A stretch of 35,172 nucleotides of DNA, taken from positions 1 through 35,172 of the forward strand of contig NZ_LXUK01000016.1 of the NCBI RefSeq assembly GCF_013072695.1, read 5' to 3'. This DNA comes from Acinetobacter sp. Ac_5812. Its GTDB lineage: Bacteria > Pseudomonadota > Gammaproteobacteria > Pseudomonadales > Moraxellaceae. Under the pieces are notes generated by a model. It was not told where the DNA came from. It did not search any database and saw only the letters and a program-made list of their open reading frames with translations. Numbering within the stretch: position 1 is the first letter of the stretch; every line of letters starts with the position of its first letter. The position numbers and the translations under genes were made by a program. Positions 1 through 11,400 of the stretch are shown piece after piece.

Positions 1-24
1 TTATCAGACTGATAATGAAAAAAA
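1..24 (+). repeat. Palindromic iteron-like repeat, copy at left end
   Basis: The 15-mer TTATCAGACTGATAA has 7-bp arms around one central base and is followed by TGAAAAAAA. The same unit, with T at the centre, occurs at 35103 and 35150. All three have the A-tract on the same side, so they are direct repeats of an asymmetric unit with a palindromic core. The repeat starts at the first base of the window. Confidence 0.85.
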
Positions 25-27
25 CTT

Positions 28-63
28 AAAAAAAGGGATGGTTTTAAGCCATCCCTTTTTTTT
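28..63. terminator. Rho-independent terminator, possibly bidirectional
   Basis: GGGATGG (35-41) pairs with CCATCCC (49-55) around a 7-nt loop. It is followed by eight T and preceded by a run of A. The first gene starts further right on the + strand, so this hairpin would stop rightward transcription entering from beyond the left edge, or from the 35-kb end if the molecule is circular. Confidence 0.8.
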
Positions 64-115
64 GTTTAAAACCCTTTTAGATAGTTTCTTTATATAAATT
101 CTCTTATAATCTTTA

Positions 116-123
116 GTATATAC
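116..123. promoter_or_regulatory. GTATATAC palindrome upstream of first giant gene
   Basis: This exact 8-bp palindrome ends 72 bp before the start codon at 196. The same 8-mer lies in front of other transcription units at 8352, 16190, 21166, 25019 and 25082. TATAC within it could serve as a -10-like element, or the palindrome could be an operator. Which of these is true cannot be decided from sequence alone. Confidence 0.5.
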
Positions 124-195
124 CGTTCAAAAGTAACCGATGGTGCTTTGATATTTTAATTAAAAGATGCTTATACATATTGCCATGGAGTTTAT

Positions 196-3100
196 ATGTC
201 AACTAAAAAGAAATGGTTGGATCTGAGTAGCTTTGGCGCTCAACTTGTAGTAACCCCTAAAACTGATTTAAGAAACCAAGCAGCCATTATTAAGATTAAA
301 GATGTTGAGCTTTTAGAGAAAAAGTTGAACACATCCTTAAACAGCTTCTTAACAGGTTTAAAACAGACTGGAAAGTTTGTTTATATCACCAATGAGCAAA
401 ATAACGACCTTAGTTTTATGTATAAGAGTTCGCAAGATAGTCTCTCTCTTGCTGACATAAAATCTGTTTTTCCTTACGACTCTAAAAATGACCTCATTGA
501 AATGGATATGTCAGATATATATCTGCAAAACCCAATGAGTAGTGCTGAAAAAAACCAGTGGCAATCCCTATTTGAACTCAATAATCAAAAGTCCGTTGTG
601 CTTTACCAAGCAAAACAGCAAAAACCGTTTGCCCCAAATACAACCATTATGGGTGCGGTTAAACAATTCAATAAAGCAGATTTAGGCTGGAATAAGCTAC
701 CGACATTACTGCAGTCAGTAGATCCATTGCCGTTGGCTGATTTAGACAATTACGGGTACCAAGCAGATAAAACACTGACTCGTTATTATGTTGATAAAGA
801 AGCAGCGCTAAATGCTGGACTCATAGAAGATACGATAGAGCCTATTGAACTAAGCAAACAGCTAGTGATTTCGGTTAATTCAGGCGGTGAAGTACTTGCC
901 CTAAAAGATATTACGCAAATCCCTGAGCTGACCAATTATAAAATATCTTCACATCCAGCATGGCCAGCGTATAACAGCTTACCGAAGCAATTTATTGATA
1001 TTCGAGAGCTGAATAAGGGGCTGAATACGAGCATTGATCCAATTGTGAATGCGCTCAGATCGGATGATCATGCCGTTAATCACCAAGGATTGATCAAGCT
1101 TCAAACCTTAGTCACGAAAATCAATGACTGTTTGTATTCATACGAAGAAAACAGCATTCCGTCAGCATTGGCACCATTTGGTATAGAAACAACTGCGTTA
1201 CAGCTGGTGGACAATGATTGGAAAGTTTGGGAATACAACAACCAAACTTTAGATGTAGAAGAATTCGACCTTGCCGATAAGATTAAGGACCTGATTCAAA
1301 GCGTTCAAAATAATATTAATAATTTAAGAACATTTGATCCCTACTCTATTGGTGATAGCAGTTTTGATCGTGAATTAATTTCTGAAAGTTTGGATGACAT
1401 CGGTACAAGTTTAGAAAGCTTGGATCTCAATCAAATTAAGCAAACCATACCGCCTGAACCTAAGGTTCCAGTAAAACGTTTGTTCAATCGAATTGATCAC
1501 TTTTTTAGACACACCAAGTTTAAGCCGAACATTCCAGAACCAGTCATTAAGGACTCTTTGACTAAACTCGCTTTAATGCGAAAAATTAAGCAAGAATACC
1601 TACAAAAAATTGCAAAGCTCAAAGAAGAACGTCAAGCTATTGTTGAAGCGAAAGCAACACATACCATCAGTGAGCGTATTGAAAAAGCGGTTGCGATTCA
1701 AGTCGCTGTTGCTACTGAAAATGCGTATGTTTTGGATCAGCAAGCCTATGACGATCAAGCTTATGAAATGGAATTGGCATTAAGTCAGTTAAACATTGCT
1801 TCTACGCGTCTGAACAATCTTTATGATAGTTTTTTTGATTCAGTGATAGACCGTGAAGAATACGGCACGGATCTTGATAACTTCCTACAAAGCGTTGTCA
1901 CCGATGATGAATTGCAAGATGAAATGCAACGTCTATTGGATGAAGCGAACGAGTTTGAAGCTACTCACACCTCAAATGACATTGACATTTATCATTTCAA
2001 CGTTGATCTAGGTGAAGAACCGAACGGGCTTTGGAATGAAGCTGTTAACCAGTTTGATGTGGTTCATTATTATGATGAACAAGATCAAGAGTTATCTGCA
2101 GTCGAAAAGTTTGAATATTCTATTTTGGGATATTCACCATCTCAAGAATCTGCAATGCCAGATTTTAACGATATGGTGTTCTCGAATGCTGTATCAGTGC
2201 TGGATAACAGTATTGAGGACATGATTGCGACCAGTGCTGAAAATGTAGGTAAAAACTACTTTTCATTTCATCAGCAAATGCCTCGTATTCTTCAACAACT
2301 GCATAGTATTAATAGCCAATTTACGGCGCTTGGTGATGGTGATGCCCATAGCATTGCATCACAATATTTATCAGATGAAAGCTTAGAGCGATTCTATAAC
2401 CTGTTAGAACAGGACGGTAACTACAAGGGTTTTAATAAGCGCATCGATGTGGCTCATGTGCTTTCTGAGCTGAGTAGCAATATTGGCAACAATCCTGACT
2501 CCCCTATCCTTAACCGATTACCTGATATTAGGTCGCAACTCAATCATGCGATAAATGAGGAATTACGTGTACGCACGAATCCTGGTAATGCACTGGCCAA
2601 CGCGATTGTTTTTGCTGCGACCAATGAAGTTTTGTCTTTAAAAGAAACACTCGAAAAAGATGAAATCTATGTGGTAGACAGCTTTCAAAACTATCTGCCT
2701 AAGGTGATACATAAAGACCACTTCAACTCAAATACACAAGAACAGCTTTTTGCCTTAAATAAAAAGGTCGCGGTAAGTATGGCGTATAAGCGCTATCTAC
2801 AAGACTTTTATCAAAATGCCGTGGGTGAAGAGTCTAAATCTGAGGCGGTTATTGCCATTATTAATAATGAGCACAAGCATATTTTGACGGCACTAGGTTA
2901 TCTAACACCGACCTACAATGAAGTCACGGCACCAAAAGACTCGAAAATTGAAAATGTCGTCACGTTGACTGAAGAAGCGGTAAAAACCTACCTAGCTGAA
3001 GGTAACGCTTTGATGGTTGAGCCTGAAGTTAGCGCACGTTCTTTGGCGGTGTATAGCAGTACGATAGCATCTGATCAGAACTTCATTCGCTTACTACCGA

Positions 3101-6100
3101 TGGATCTAGGTCAAAAGGTTAGTTCATTACAAAAGCAAAAAACCATTATGATTAATGGTGCTTCTTCGTTTGAACATATCCTGAGCTCTAATCCGATCAG
3201 CGAAAACAAGCTGACCTATGATGACCTTAAGAATGTAATTCTTAATCGTATTTTGACCAAGGAAGCGGTACCGAAATATGAAAAAGGCTTAAAGCTTGAT
3301 ATTGAAGTTAAGAATGTCTATGAGCATGCATCAAGTTTCTTGCCACTTGAAAAGACCGATGTTAACAGTGAAAATGACTTTGGCAATCTCTTTAAACATG
3401 GGCTTGTGCTTGAAGCATTACAATCGACTCCAGACTCACTCAAGAATGGATTTAACCTCAACCGTGATTTAATCAATTCTGCCCTACTGCAGTCATTTGA
3501 AAATCGTTCTATTGAAGAATGGACGGCACTAAAAAATAAATCCCTCGAGACAAAAACGGGATCTCTTTTAAGCATTATCACCAATCCTGAACGCATTAAA
3601 GAGTTTGAGTTTCCTGAGATAAATATTTATCTCACGGTTTCACCAGCTGATGAACAAAAGCACGGCGCGATTAACTTATATTTCAGCGGTGAACAGATTC
3701 CGTCTACCGATCGCTTAATCGTTAAATCAAGTCTGAATGACTTAGCTGCAGACGATAAGGCGCTGTTTAAAGCTTTGACGCTTAGCAATGATTCAGTTTT
3801 AAGTACGCAAGAGCAAATGCAGTACTTGATCGACTCATTAGAAAAACGCTATCAGATCTTCCAGTCGATCGAAAACCTACACCTTAAAGAAAAGGTATTG
3901 TTTAACCCTGAGTTGGACGATTACAAGGCATTAACTTTACGTGATGCCGATAATCAATACATCGATCCAACGGCGAAACAAGATCTAATCGATTTTGTGA
4001 AAAGCAATGATGTGATGACCAATGTTGATTTGATGAACGTCTTTACCGACTACATCAATCAAAAAGAAATGGATCAAGCGTTTGAAAACGGCTCCAAAAT
4101 TATTGTGGCCAATGACGGTGCTGATTTAGTGATTTCTGTCATTGATAAAGACACACCAGTTTTACAGCATGATCAATTACGGGTTTTTGATAATGTTGAG
4201 CAGTTTGCTAAATTCAACGAGCGTGGTGGATTGTTTAAAGACTTCCAGTTAAACGGGATAAAAGCGCATCTTGTGGACCAAGTATTAAATGATCTTGGGT
4301 TACGTGAAAACATACTGCAGACAATCAAGGTGCCATTATCACCAAGTTTTGAAAATATTGATGTTAAAGGCCTTAATGAGATTGTGGCTGTTAATATTTC
4401 AACATTGGTCAATAAAATTGATTTTGCCTTTGGTGAAAAGCTACTTGAATCTAAAGACCGGTTCGATCTCGCGATTAAAGTTGCCGATGATCAAGCTCCG
4501 TTAAAACTGGCCATTGTGAATAATGCCGAACATCAGCAATTTGTTGATCAAGGCTATAAAATTCTTCCTACGCCAAAGCACCCGAACTCTAAGAACTTCT
4601 TAATTACTGATTTTGCAAAATCATTCAAAAAAGCAGAATTATTTAAGTCTCGCGATCAAGTATATAAACCTGAACATATGGTTCAAAGCGCACCTGTTGT
4701 AGAAGTTGCCCAAGAACCATTGGTTGAAGAACCGACCGTAACTGAGCCTGAAGTTCAAAAGCCTACTGAACCAGAAGTACAGGAAACAACGGTAGAAGTT
4801 GTAGAGCCGACTGAGCCAGTTGCTCCAGAACAAACATCACTGTTTGAGTCTGAGGGTAAGCCTGAAGCTGAAGCACCAAAAGAGCCAAAAACAACCAAAC
4901 CGAAAGCCACTGAGCCACGTTCTGAAGTTGGACTTATTGAAGATACGGGTATGAAAATGCCTGGTGCGAAAAAGGATCTGTATGGTCCACGTTTATCGCT
5001 CAGTCAGATTCAAGATATGTCGCTTTTGCAAGTCAAAAACCTAATTACGCGTGACAAAATTTGGAAAAAGGAATCGGTTTTACAAGCAAAAGAAGCTGGT
5101 CGAGATATTTACATTCACTTGCTGACTGACGCTGTACGTAAGATGACGAATGATCAGCCACGTTATCCGCTTGAAAATGCCACTGAAGAACAGTTTAAAA
5201 AAGTAGGTGCTGGATACTATGACGCTGTTTTAAGTATGCGTGATGCATTAATGGAAGCAAAAACAGTTCGTGAATTTATTCCTAATGCATGTGATTTATA
5301 CGTTCGTTTGAATGAAGACAAAGATCTGTTCACGGCGTTTAAATCATTAGATCGGTCATTATTTTCATTGGTAGAAAGCTATGCTGAATATGCTGCCACT
5401 GACATGATTATTAGTTCTGAATTGGCGAAAACCGATAGTAGTGAAGCACGTAAAACGCTCACTGAAGCACTTCATCATTTAAGGAAAGAGTTACCGCCAG
5501 TTAAAGGCACCTACTCTATCTATAAAAAAATACGTAGTGCGATTGATGCCAAACCGTTCCAAGACAAAGTAAAAGCGACTGTTACTTTTAGAAGTGGCAA
5601 CATTATAGATTCGAGTACGCTATTTAGCAGATCTGATGCTGGTCTATCTGAACAGGTCATGGATCTGTTAACTGCTAAAAAAACCAAAGACGCAACTGCA
5701 GAGAATGATGATACTCAAGAAGTTTCGTTATCTGAAAAGAATGTATCGCACATTGTAGATGACACGGCGAGTACCTTAGATGCCCTATTCAAAGAGTATG
5801 CTAAGCCTCGTACTATGCGTAAGGCATTCAAGCTCAGTGATGTGGTTGTGACGGAAAACATTGCTTCACGTAATGGCCAAGATGTTACAGCACATACCTT
5901 GCAAGCGACCTTTGGATTTAAAGCCGTAGAGTTTGGCGAGTACTTGAACCAGAGCGATCGTCAAATCGCGTTAAATAACGCATATGACGGTTGTTTCGCT
6001 CTTGCTAAGGCACTTGATATAGATCCGAAATTTGTTGGCTTTAACGGTATGTTGGGTGTTGCTTTTGGTTCGCGTGGACGTTCCGCTGCGATGGCACATT

Positions 6101-7482
6101 ATGAGCCATCTAACCGTGTGATTAACTTAACCAAGAATTCAGGTTTTGGCTCGTTTGGTCATGAATTTTTCCATGCCTATGACCATCTCATTTTTAGTGC
6201 GATGACACGCAATCAACCAAAAATGATGATGGAAAACGTACAGCCTTATCTAACTCGTTTTGCAGAATTGAATAACATTAAGTCTGAGAAGTATGCCAAC
6301 ATTAACCAAGATTTGTTGCAAGCTGCAGCCAAAGTAAATCAAGCGATGTATTACTTGCCAATGAAAAAGGATGACTCGATAGAAGTACTTCGCACGAATC
6401 TTGAGAATCAAGTCAAGTTTTATGAAACCAGCATCAAAACGATTTTGGATAAAACATTGGTAGATCAACCTGACATTGTTGATTTGTTTACGCCAGATAG
6501 AGACAGCATAAAAGAGAAAATTAATACGTTTATTGCGGAACGTGGCAAGTTGCATACTGAACTATCTTCATTGATTAACTTCGCTAATCGTCATGAAGAT
6601 CCTGAACTTTTCCAAAAGGACGCCATACAACATAGACGTTATATGCACGTTGCCCAAGGCTTGCATAAGTTCTTGTCTGAAAATGAGTATCCAATCCCAC
6701 GGACTGAGCTCAACAAATATATCTCGCAATCTCGTTCTGAAATTGATCATGATCGTGTCTTTGCAGCGCAAGTACTTGGTGCAGCGAACAGTACAGTCTT
6801 TAGATCAGTTGTATTCCGTGATTATCGACAAATGTTGCGTAGTCAGTTTGCGATATGTGCACTCGACTTCATCAAAGAAAACAGCCCTAAACCATTGTCA
6901 GATGAACACTTAAAGTTAATTTCTTTAAGCTTACAGACGAACGATCGCTTAACATCAACTAATCAATCTCAGCTAAAAACTGATTTCTACAAAAATGCGA
7001 TGGTATTAGAGGGCTTAACAAGTGCTAAGAAGCCGTATTGGACGACCGCACATGAAATGTTTGCCCGTAGTGGTGAGCAGTACTTACAAGTGACCTTAGC
7101 AGAAATGAACTTGCGAAATGATTGGCTTGTTTACCCATGTCCTGAAGGTGGTTCATCTTCTGTAACTCAACCGCATGGTATAGAAAAAGATGCAATCATG
7201 AAGGAGATTCGCGAATTTACGGTGAAAGGCCTGGACTATATTCAGGAAAATATTGCTGAACTGCGTTTTGCTGATCATCAGCAGTATGTCAGAAATGCAA
7301 TGCACTTCTTCCAACCGGGTACAGATCAACATGAGAACCTAGTTAAATGGAATGAAGTCATTAATGAGATGTCACAAGCTGAATACGATGAATATTGGAC
7401 TAAGCTCATGACCAACATTGAAGTACAAGCAGATCCAGAATTAAGCAAACAAAAGAATAGCGATCCTGAATTGGCACTATAA
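196..7482 (+). CDS. Giant polyvalent protein with C-terminal LPD1 metallopeptidase module
   Basis: This 2428-aa protein belongs to the polyvalent proteins of phages and conjugative elements. The LPD1 region (about residues 1909-2012) carries HEFFHAYD, with H1989, E1990, H1993 and D1996 as the HExxHxxD zinc site. A late EMFAR motif starts at E2287 in a setting typical of these zincins. Residues 455-540 look coiled coil. A Pro/Glu/Thr-rich linker (about 1498-1580) leads into a GAKKDLYG motif (about 1592). There is no signal peptide or membrane segment. The start has GGAG five bases upstream. The protein at 8491 is a collinear but strongly diverged paralogue. By family knowledge such proteins can be delivered with the DNA to help establish it in the recipient; that role is inferred here. 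I recognise nothing in most of the N-terminal 1500 residues. Confidence 0.85.
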   Translation: MSTKKKWLDLSSFGAQLVVTPKTDLRNQAAIIKIKDVELLEKKLNTSLNSFLTGLKQTGKFVYITNEQNNDLSFMYKSSQDSLSLADIKSVFPYDSKNDLIEMDMSDIYLQNPMSSAEKNQWQSLFELNNQKSVVLYQAKQQKPFAPNTTIMGAVKQFNKADLGWNKLPTLLQSVDPLPLADLDNYGYQADKTLTRYYVDKEAALNAGLIEDTIEPIELSKQLVISVNSGGEVLALKDITQIPELTNYKISSHPAWPAYNSLPKQFIDIRELNKGLNTSIDPIVNALRSDDHAVNHQGLIKLQTLVTKINDCLYSYEENSIPSALAPFGIETTALQLVDNDWKVWEYNNQTLDVEEFDLADKIKDLIQSVQNNINNLRTFDPYSIGDSSFDRELISESLDDIGTSLESLDLNQIKQTIPPEPKVPVKRLFNRIDHFFRHTKFKPNIPEPVIKDSLTKLALMRKIKQEYLQKIAKLKEERQAIVEAKATHTISERIEKAVAIQVAVATENAYVLDQQAYDDQAYEMELALSQLNIASTRLNNLYDSFFDSVIDREEYGTDLDNFLQSVVTDDELQDEMQRLLDEANEFEATHTSNDIDIYHFNVDLGEEPNGLWNEAVNQFDVVHYYDEQDQELSAVEKFEYSILGYSPSQESAMPDFNDMVFSNAVSVLDNSIEDMIATSAENVGKNYFSFHQQMPRILQQLHSINSQFTALGDGDAHSIASQYLSDESLERFYNLLEQDGNYKGFNKRIDVAHVLSELSSNIGNNPDSPILNRLPDIRSQLNHAINEELRVRTNPGNALANAIVFAATNEVLSLKETLEKDEIYVVDSFQNYLPKVIHKDHFNSNTQEQLFALNKKVAVSMAYKRYLQDFYQNAVGEESKSEAVIAIINNEHKHILTALGYLTPTYNEVTAPKDSKIENVVTLTEEAVKTYLAEGNALMVEPEVSARSLAVYSSTIASDQNFIRLLPMDLGQKVSSLQKQKTIMINGASSFEHILSSNPISENKLTYDDLKNVILNRILTKEAVPKYEKGLKLDIEVKNVYEHASSFLPLEKTDVNSENDFGNLFKHGLVLEALQSTPDSLKNGFNLNRDLINSALLQSFENRSIEEWTALKNKSLETKTGSLLSIITNPERIKEFEFPEINIYLTVSPADEQKHGAINLYFSGEQIPSTDRLIVKSSLNDLAADDKALFKALTLSNDSVLSTQEQMQYLIDSLEKRYQIFQSIENLHLKEKVLFNPELDDYKALTLRDADNQYIDPTAKQDLIDFVKSNDVMTNVDLMNVFTDYINQKEMDQAFENGSKIIVANDGADLVISVIDKDTPVLQHDQLRVFDNVEQFAKFNERGGLFKDFQLNGIKAHLVDQVLNDLGLRENILQTIKVPLSPSFENIDVKGLNEIVAVNISTLVNKIDFAFGEKLLESKDRFDLAIKVADDQAPLKLAIVNNAEHQQFVDQGYKILPTPKHPNSKNFLITDFAKSFKKAELFKSRDQVYKPEHMVQSAPVVEVAQEPLVEEPTVTEPEVQKPTEPEVQETTVEVVEPTEPVAPEQTSLFESEGKPEAEAPKEPKTTKPKATEPRSEVGLIEDTGMKMPGAKKDLYGPRLSLSQIQDMSLLQVKNLITRDKIWKKESVLQAKEAGRDIYIHLLTDAVRKMTNDQPRYPLENATEEQFKKVGAGYYDAVLSMRDALMEAKTVREFIPNACDLYVRLNEDKDLFTAFKSLDRSLFSLVESYAEYAATDMIISSELAKTDSSEARKTLTEALHHLRKELPPVKGTYSIYKKIRSAIDAKPFQDKVKATVTFRSGNIIDSSTLFSRSDAGLSEQVMDLLTAKKTKDATAENDDTQEVSLSEKNVSHIVDDTASTLDALFKEYAKPRTMRKAFKLSDVVVTENIASRNGQDVTAHTLQATFGFKAVEFGEYLNQSDRQIALNNAYDGCFALAKALDIDPKFVGFNGMLGVAFGSRGRSAAMAHYEPSNRVINLTKNSGFGSFGHEFFHAYDHLIFSAMTRNQPKMMMENVQPYLTRFAELNNIKSEKYANINQDLLQAAAKVNQAMYYLPMKKDDSIEVLRTNLENQVKFYETSIKTILDKTLVDQPDIVDLFTPDRDSIKEKINTFIAERGKLHTELSSLINFANRHEDPELFQKDAIQHRRYMHVAQGLHKFLSENEYPIPRTELNKYISQSRSEIDHDRVFAAQVLGAANSTVFRSVVFRDYRQMLRSQFAICALDFIKENSPKPLSDEHLKLISLSLQTNDRLTSTNQSQLKTDFYKNAMVLEGLTSAKKPYWTTAHEMFARSGEQYLQVTLAEMNLRNDWLVYPCPEGGSSSVTQPHGIEKDAIMKEIREFTVKGLDYIQENIAELRFADHQQYVRNAMHFFQPGTDQHENLVKWNEVINEMSQAEYDEYWTKLMTNIEVQADPELSKQKNSDPELAL

Positions 7483-7499
7483 GCAATTTTGAGATCTTG

Positions 7500-7532
7500 G
7501 ATGCTATCCCCTGTGGGTGGCATCTTTTTTTT
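7500..7532 (+). terminator. Rho-independent terminator after first giant gene
   Basis: GATGCTATCC (7500-7509) pairs with GGGTGGCATC (7515-7524), with two G-T wobbles, followed by eight T. It lies 17 bp after the stop codon at 7482 and separates the giant gene from the small membrane-protein gene. Confidence 0.8.
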
Positions 7533-7565
7533 ATTTAAATCTTATAAATGGAATCAGGGGGCGCT

Positions 7566-8225
7566 ATGGCAATAGCAATTCCAAAGCAATTTGCTGGTTT
7601 TGGTCTAGCAGTTGCAATTATATCTGTGGCTAATCATTTCGGATTGGTCGATCTCTTTGCTCAAAGTGCTACACGGGCAATATCGAAACAAGCTCAATCA
7701 GTAGAGTCAGCCAATCCAGGCCAACCGAATGAACCTGAAAACGGTCTACAAATGGCAAAAGACTATGCTGAACATCAAAAAATGGTAGCCAATAGTGCAG
7801 CCATGCCATTTAAAAAAGAAGTGATTAATGTTTCCAGTATGGAAAACACACAACATTTTGGTCCTGTTTCAATGGAATCTCAAAATGTTGATACTGTGTT
7901 TATCATTCGAGATAAGGCCACTAAAAGGTTACGAGCCGTTGTTCAGGTACCCAAAAAGCAAACTGTCAATATATCTCTTCCAATTGGTCAATACACCATT
8001 CAATATGCCCAAAACAATTATATTAAGGATGCTCCATGGCAAGGCTTAAATAAGTTTTGGGGATACGGCACTACCTTTTTAGAAAGTAACCTTGAGCATA
8101 ATGTTACCTTGGTCCAATATCCGAATAATAGTGGCTACTTTATTCGTGGTACTGGAATTATTGTAGGTGTAGAAGATGGCACCCAACCAGACGAACTCGC
8201 TAAAAACGAATTTGTTAAAATGTAA
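7566..8225 (+). CDS. Small membrane-anchored protein with C-terminal beta domain, function unknown
   Basis: The start at 7566 (219 aa) is preferred over the in-frame ATG at 7548 because AGGGGG lies at 7556-7561, four bases before it. One hydrophobic segment (about residues 9-33) should anchor the protein, followed by a Ser/Pro/Asn-rich linker. The C-terminal part (about 100-210) is predicted beta-rich. Its pattern of a short strand, LPIGQYTIQYA, then W-G and FWGYGTTF resembles a small beta domain common in uncharacterised phage and plasmid proteins; this is from memory and only moderately certain. The gene is flanked by terminators on both sides, so it may be its own unit between the two giant paralogues. 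No promoter is obvious between the 7532 terminator and the gene. Confidence 0.75.
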   Translation: MAIAIPKQFAGFGLAVAIISVANHFGLVDLFAQSATRAISKQAQSVESANPGQPNEPENGLQMAKDYAEHQKMVANSAAMPFKKEVINVSSMENTQHFGPVSMESQNVDTVFIIRDKATKRLRAVVQVPKKQTVNISLPIGQYTIQYAQNNYIKDAPWQGLNKFWGYGTTFLESNLEHNVTLVQYPNNSGYFIRGTGIIVGVEDGTQPDELAKNEFVKM

Positions 8226-8243
8226 CCATCAGCTTTAAGCAAG

Positions 8244-8269
8244 ATGTCACCTATACGGTGGCATTTTTA
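8244..8269 (+). terminator. Rho-independent terminator after small membrane-protein gene
   Basis: ATGTCACC (8244-8251) pairs with GGTGGCAT (8257-8264), with one T-G pair and a 5-nt loop, followed by a short T run. It lies 18 bp after the stop at 8225. Confidence 0.75.
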
Positions 8270-8351
8270 TTTATAAAAAAAGAAAGAATAGTGCACGGTT
8301 TTAGATGGTTTTATTAAAAATGATAGGTATTTAAACAGTGCTATTTACTCG

Positions 8352-8359
8352 GTATATAC
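8352..8359. promoter_or_regulatory. GTATATAC palindrome upstream of second giant gene
   Basis: Second intergenic copy of the palindrome, 131 bp before the start codon at 8491. It is followed by T, giving TATACT as a possible -10 hexamer. Between it and the gene lies a C-rich motif at 8377-8395 (CCTAAACCCTCCCTCAAAG), which resembles one at 18263. Confidence 0.5.
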
Positions 8360-8490
8360 TATTTTAAAGAATAACGCCTAAACCCTCCCTCAAAGTTAAT
8401 TTTTTAGTTTAATATAAGCACATATAAGTACTCGTAAGAGTCGTTTTAAAGTCTTGGATCATGCTATGTGACCAAGTAGGAGACTATAAA

Positions 8491-11400
8491 GTGAATGAAG
8501 TTAAATGGCCTAATTTAACTGGTCTTGGTGCGCGTCTTGTAGTATCGCCAGCCAACAATTTTCGCCCAAAAACGGCGATGCTTGTTGTTAATGAATTTGA
8601 GCAATTCAAAAAATCTATTGAACAAAACAGTTCTAAGCAATTTGAACAAGTGTTAATGGATGCCCATTTTTATGAAGTGCAAAATGATGATGGTATTCAT
8701 GCGTACTACTATAAGAACCCGGCAAAGTCTGGTATCGATCTAAACGATCTTCAGAAGGTCTTTCCAGCGTTTACCAACGATATGAAAGTACCGACTAAGC
8801 AAGAAGATATTTATCTCACCAATCTACCGTTTAAGAAGAACATTCCGAACTGGAAAAGTTACTTCGCATCAGCGACCGAACGCCTTTCCGCTTTCCCTGA
8901 AGTGTATGTCAGTAAGCTAAACAATGGATCTAATATCCTTGATACGCTGAAAACCAGTCTTCAGGAATCGAACAAATCCTACTTGGCTCAATTTCAGTCT
9001 TCAAAAATTCCTTTTAATCGTCTTCAAGATTATGGCTATGAAAATATCTTCTCTAAAGTCTATCTAGATGAAGAATCGGCGATGGCCAGTGGCGAAAGTC
9101 CAGATAATCTAGCCAAAATTAAGTTGTCTCCATTTGCAGTACCCGTCAATTACGAAAAAGATGGTTCGTTACTGATTATTGATGACTTGCGCCATATTCC
9201 TGAAATCTTTGCTCATGATCCGTATGAAGCATTGGGGTTAAATGACAATATTAACCTGGTGCATTTTGCTCATGAATACGAGTCCACTTTTAATCAGCTG
9301 ATTGAGCATGGCCGTGGCAACAGAATGTTTAACATGAGCTTTAAAGATGTTGATGCTTATGTACAAAAATTAGCTTCTGATCTTGTTGTGATAGACCGTG
9401 TGTTTAATCAACAGCAATTGCCGTATCCAAAGCTATTAGAATCAGCTAAACAAGGTATTCCAGCTTTTTATAAAGATGAACACGGCACATGGATGGCGTC
9501 TAAACAAGGTATTGAAACACGCCTTGTAGATAAGATGGTGTATGACGCTGCCATGCTTCGCCATGATGTCTTACAACAAATGGTACGCCAGATGCCAACA
9601 GGTAAAGTTTTCTTTGCCGATCTGAGCCAAGAGTTCTCTGAATTCTCTGTAAACATCGTTCCTAAGTTTAATGCGCTCTATGATCACCAATCTGCTGAAA
9701 TCAAACAGCGTAAACTAGAAGAACAACTCAATGAATCAAATGTTAACGAGATCTTGAATGATCTTGATGTTAATTTTGAGGCAACTGAGAAGGCATCTAT
9801 TACTGAGTCTGATCTACTCAACATTGCAAATGACCTCCCTACTCCAGAAATTGATGATGTTGCCGTACTTAAAGAGCTCTTAAAGTTTCCTGAAGAATTA
9901 TTGGATGCAAGAGGCAATGACAAGGTGCGTGATTTCGCGCCGTCTATGCTTGAAATTAGACAGATCTTGGATGTCTATGTCATTCCTAAGGCTACTGAAC
10001 AAGCTCAACAAATTGAGAAGCAATATAGTGATTATCTAAATCAGAAATATGCTGAAATTCAAGATGTCGTGCGCTCAGCTACACAAACAAAAAGCTTTAG
10101 CGTAGATGATATTCAAGCGATCTCTGACGAAATCGACACACACAATGTTGAGATCTCAAAACAGTACAATGAAGTTAAAAAAGTCTTATGGCAAAGTGAA
10201 ACTTTGGTATCTGGCATTACGTCTGCAACAAATACCTTTTTGTTTAATAAAAACAGCTTCTACTACGTTAAAGATGAAAACGGCAAATTTGTAGGTTTTG
10301 AATCTGAAGTAGAAAGCAATCAACACAAAGCGGATCTGTTCAAATTACTGTCTAAGCAATTCGACAATCAATTGGTTTCAATTAAAATGCCTGAGCTTCA
10401 GGAATTTGTGAATAATGAAACTGCAGTTGATATGTTGATGTCACGCACGAACAATTATGTTGAGCAAAATATCAATGATTTTGTTGCTGGTGATTTTTCT
10501 GCGCCGTTAGAGCTAGAGCAAGATGCACAGCGTTTAGAGTTAAGCGATCTGTGCACGGCTGATCTTGCTAATAACGATAAATTAGCTTCAGCGTATTTTG
10601 AAGAGTTTACTCGGCTTCTTGATGAATCAAACTTTGATGAAGCATTTTTAAAACAATCTCTATCACAAACTAAAAGTGCGTCATTCTTAAAGAACGGTGT
10701 AAATGAGATTTTATTCCGTAATTTATTGGTGCCAAATGCAAGTGAAAACTTCAATCGTAAGACTAAATCTGATTCTGTTCCTGAGGATATTTTTGCTAAA
10801 ACTTCATCACATACAGATGGGTTTAGTCTGGACCGTCAGTTCAATCGCTTTGTTGAGGTTCAAAGCTTCCAAAAGGCATTAACAGCCAAATATCCGCAAC
10901 AAGACTGGTCATTTATCACAAAGGATGACCGTGGCGAAAACATCAAGTCGATTGCTGAAGATATGCAGTCTGACATGGAAGAAGACCGCAAAGATGCAAA
11001 GGATCTGTTGTCGAGTATCGAACGTCAGTTTTATTCTAAAAATTCGACCTTATTTGTCTCGAACATGGATCTCGCTGCAGATGAAATCTATGTTCAGATT
11101 AAACCAACGGGTGACATTGACGATTTAAAAGTTAAAACCGTTAAATCAAATGAATTTGATGAAAACAAACATTTTTCATTGTCTACCGATGGCTACAAAG
11201 CAACAAATCAAGCGTATGCGAACATTGCCAAGTATTTTGTTGAGAAAACCCTATATCTAGAAGACGGCGATTATGACAAGGCACAAAAAATAGCTGCCTT
11301 AGTGATTGCTGGTGAAGATAAAGAGCTCAAACAAGAAACTAAGAAAGTCTTTGGTGTAGAGCTGACTGCAGATGACTTGAAGCAAGTCCAAAGCATGCAG

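Noticed and set aside
3318..3596. Antisense reading frame within the first giant gene (and similar frames inside other long genes)
   Set aside because: These are frames opposite or shifted to well-supported genes, without ribosome sites or sensible protein composition.
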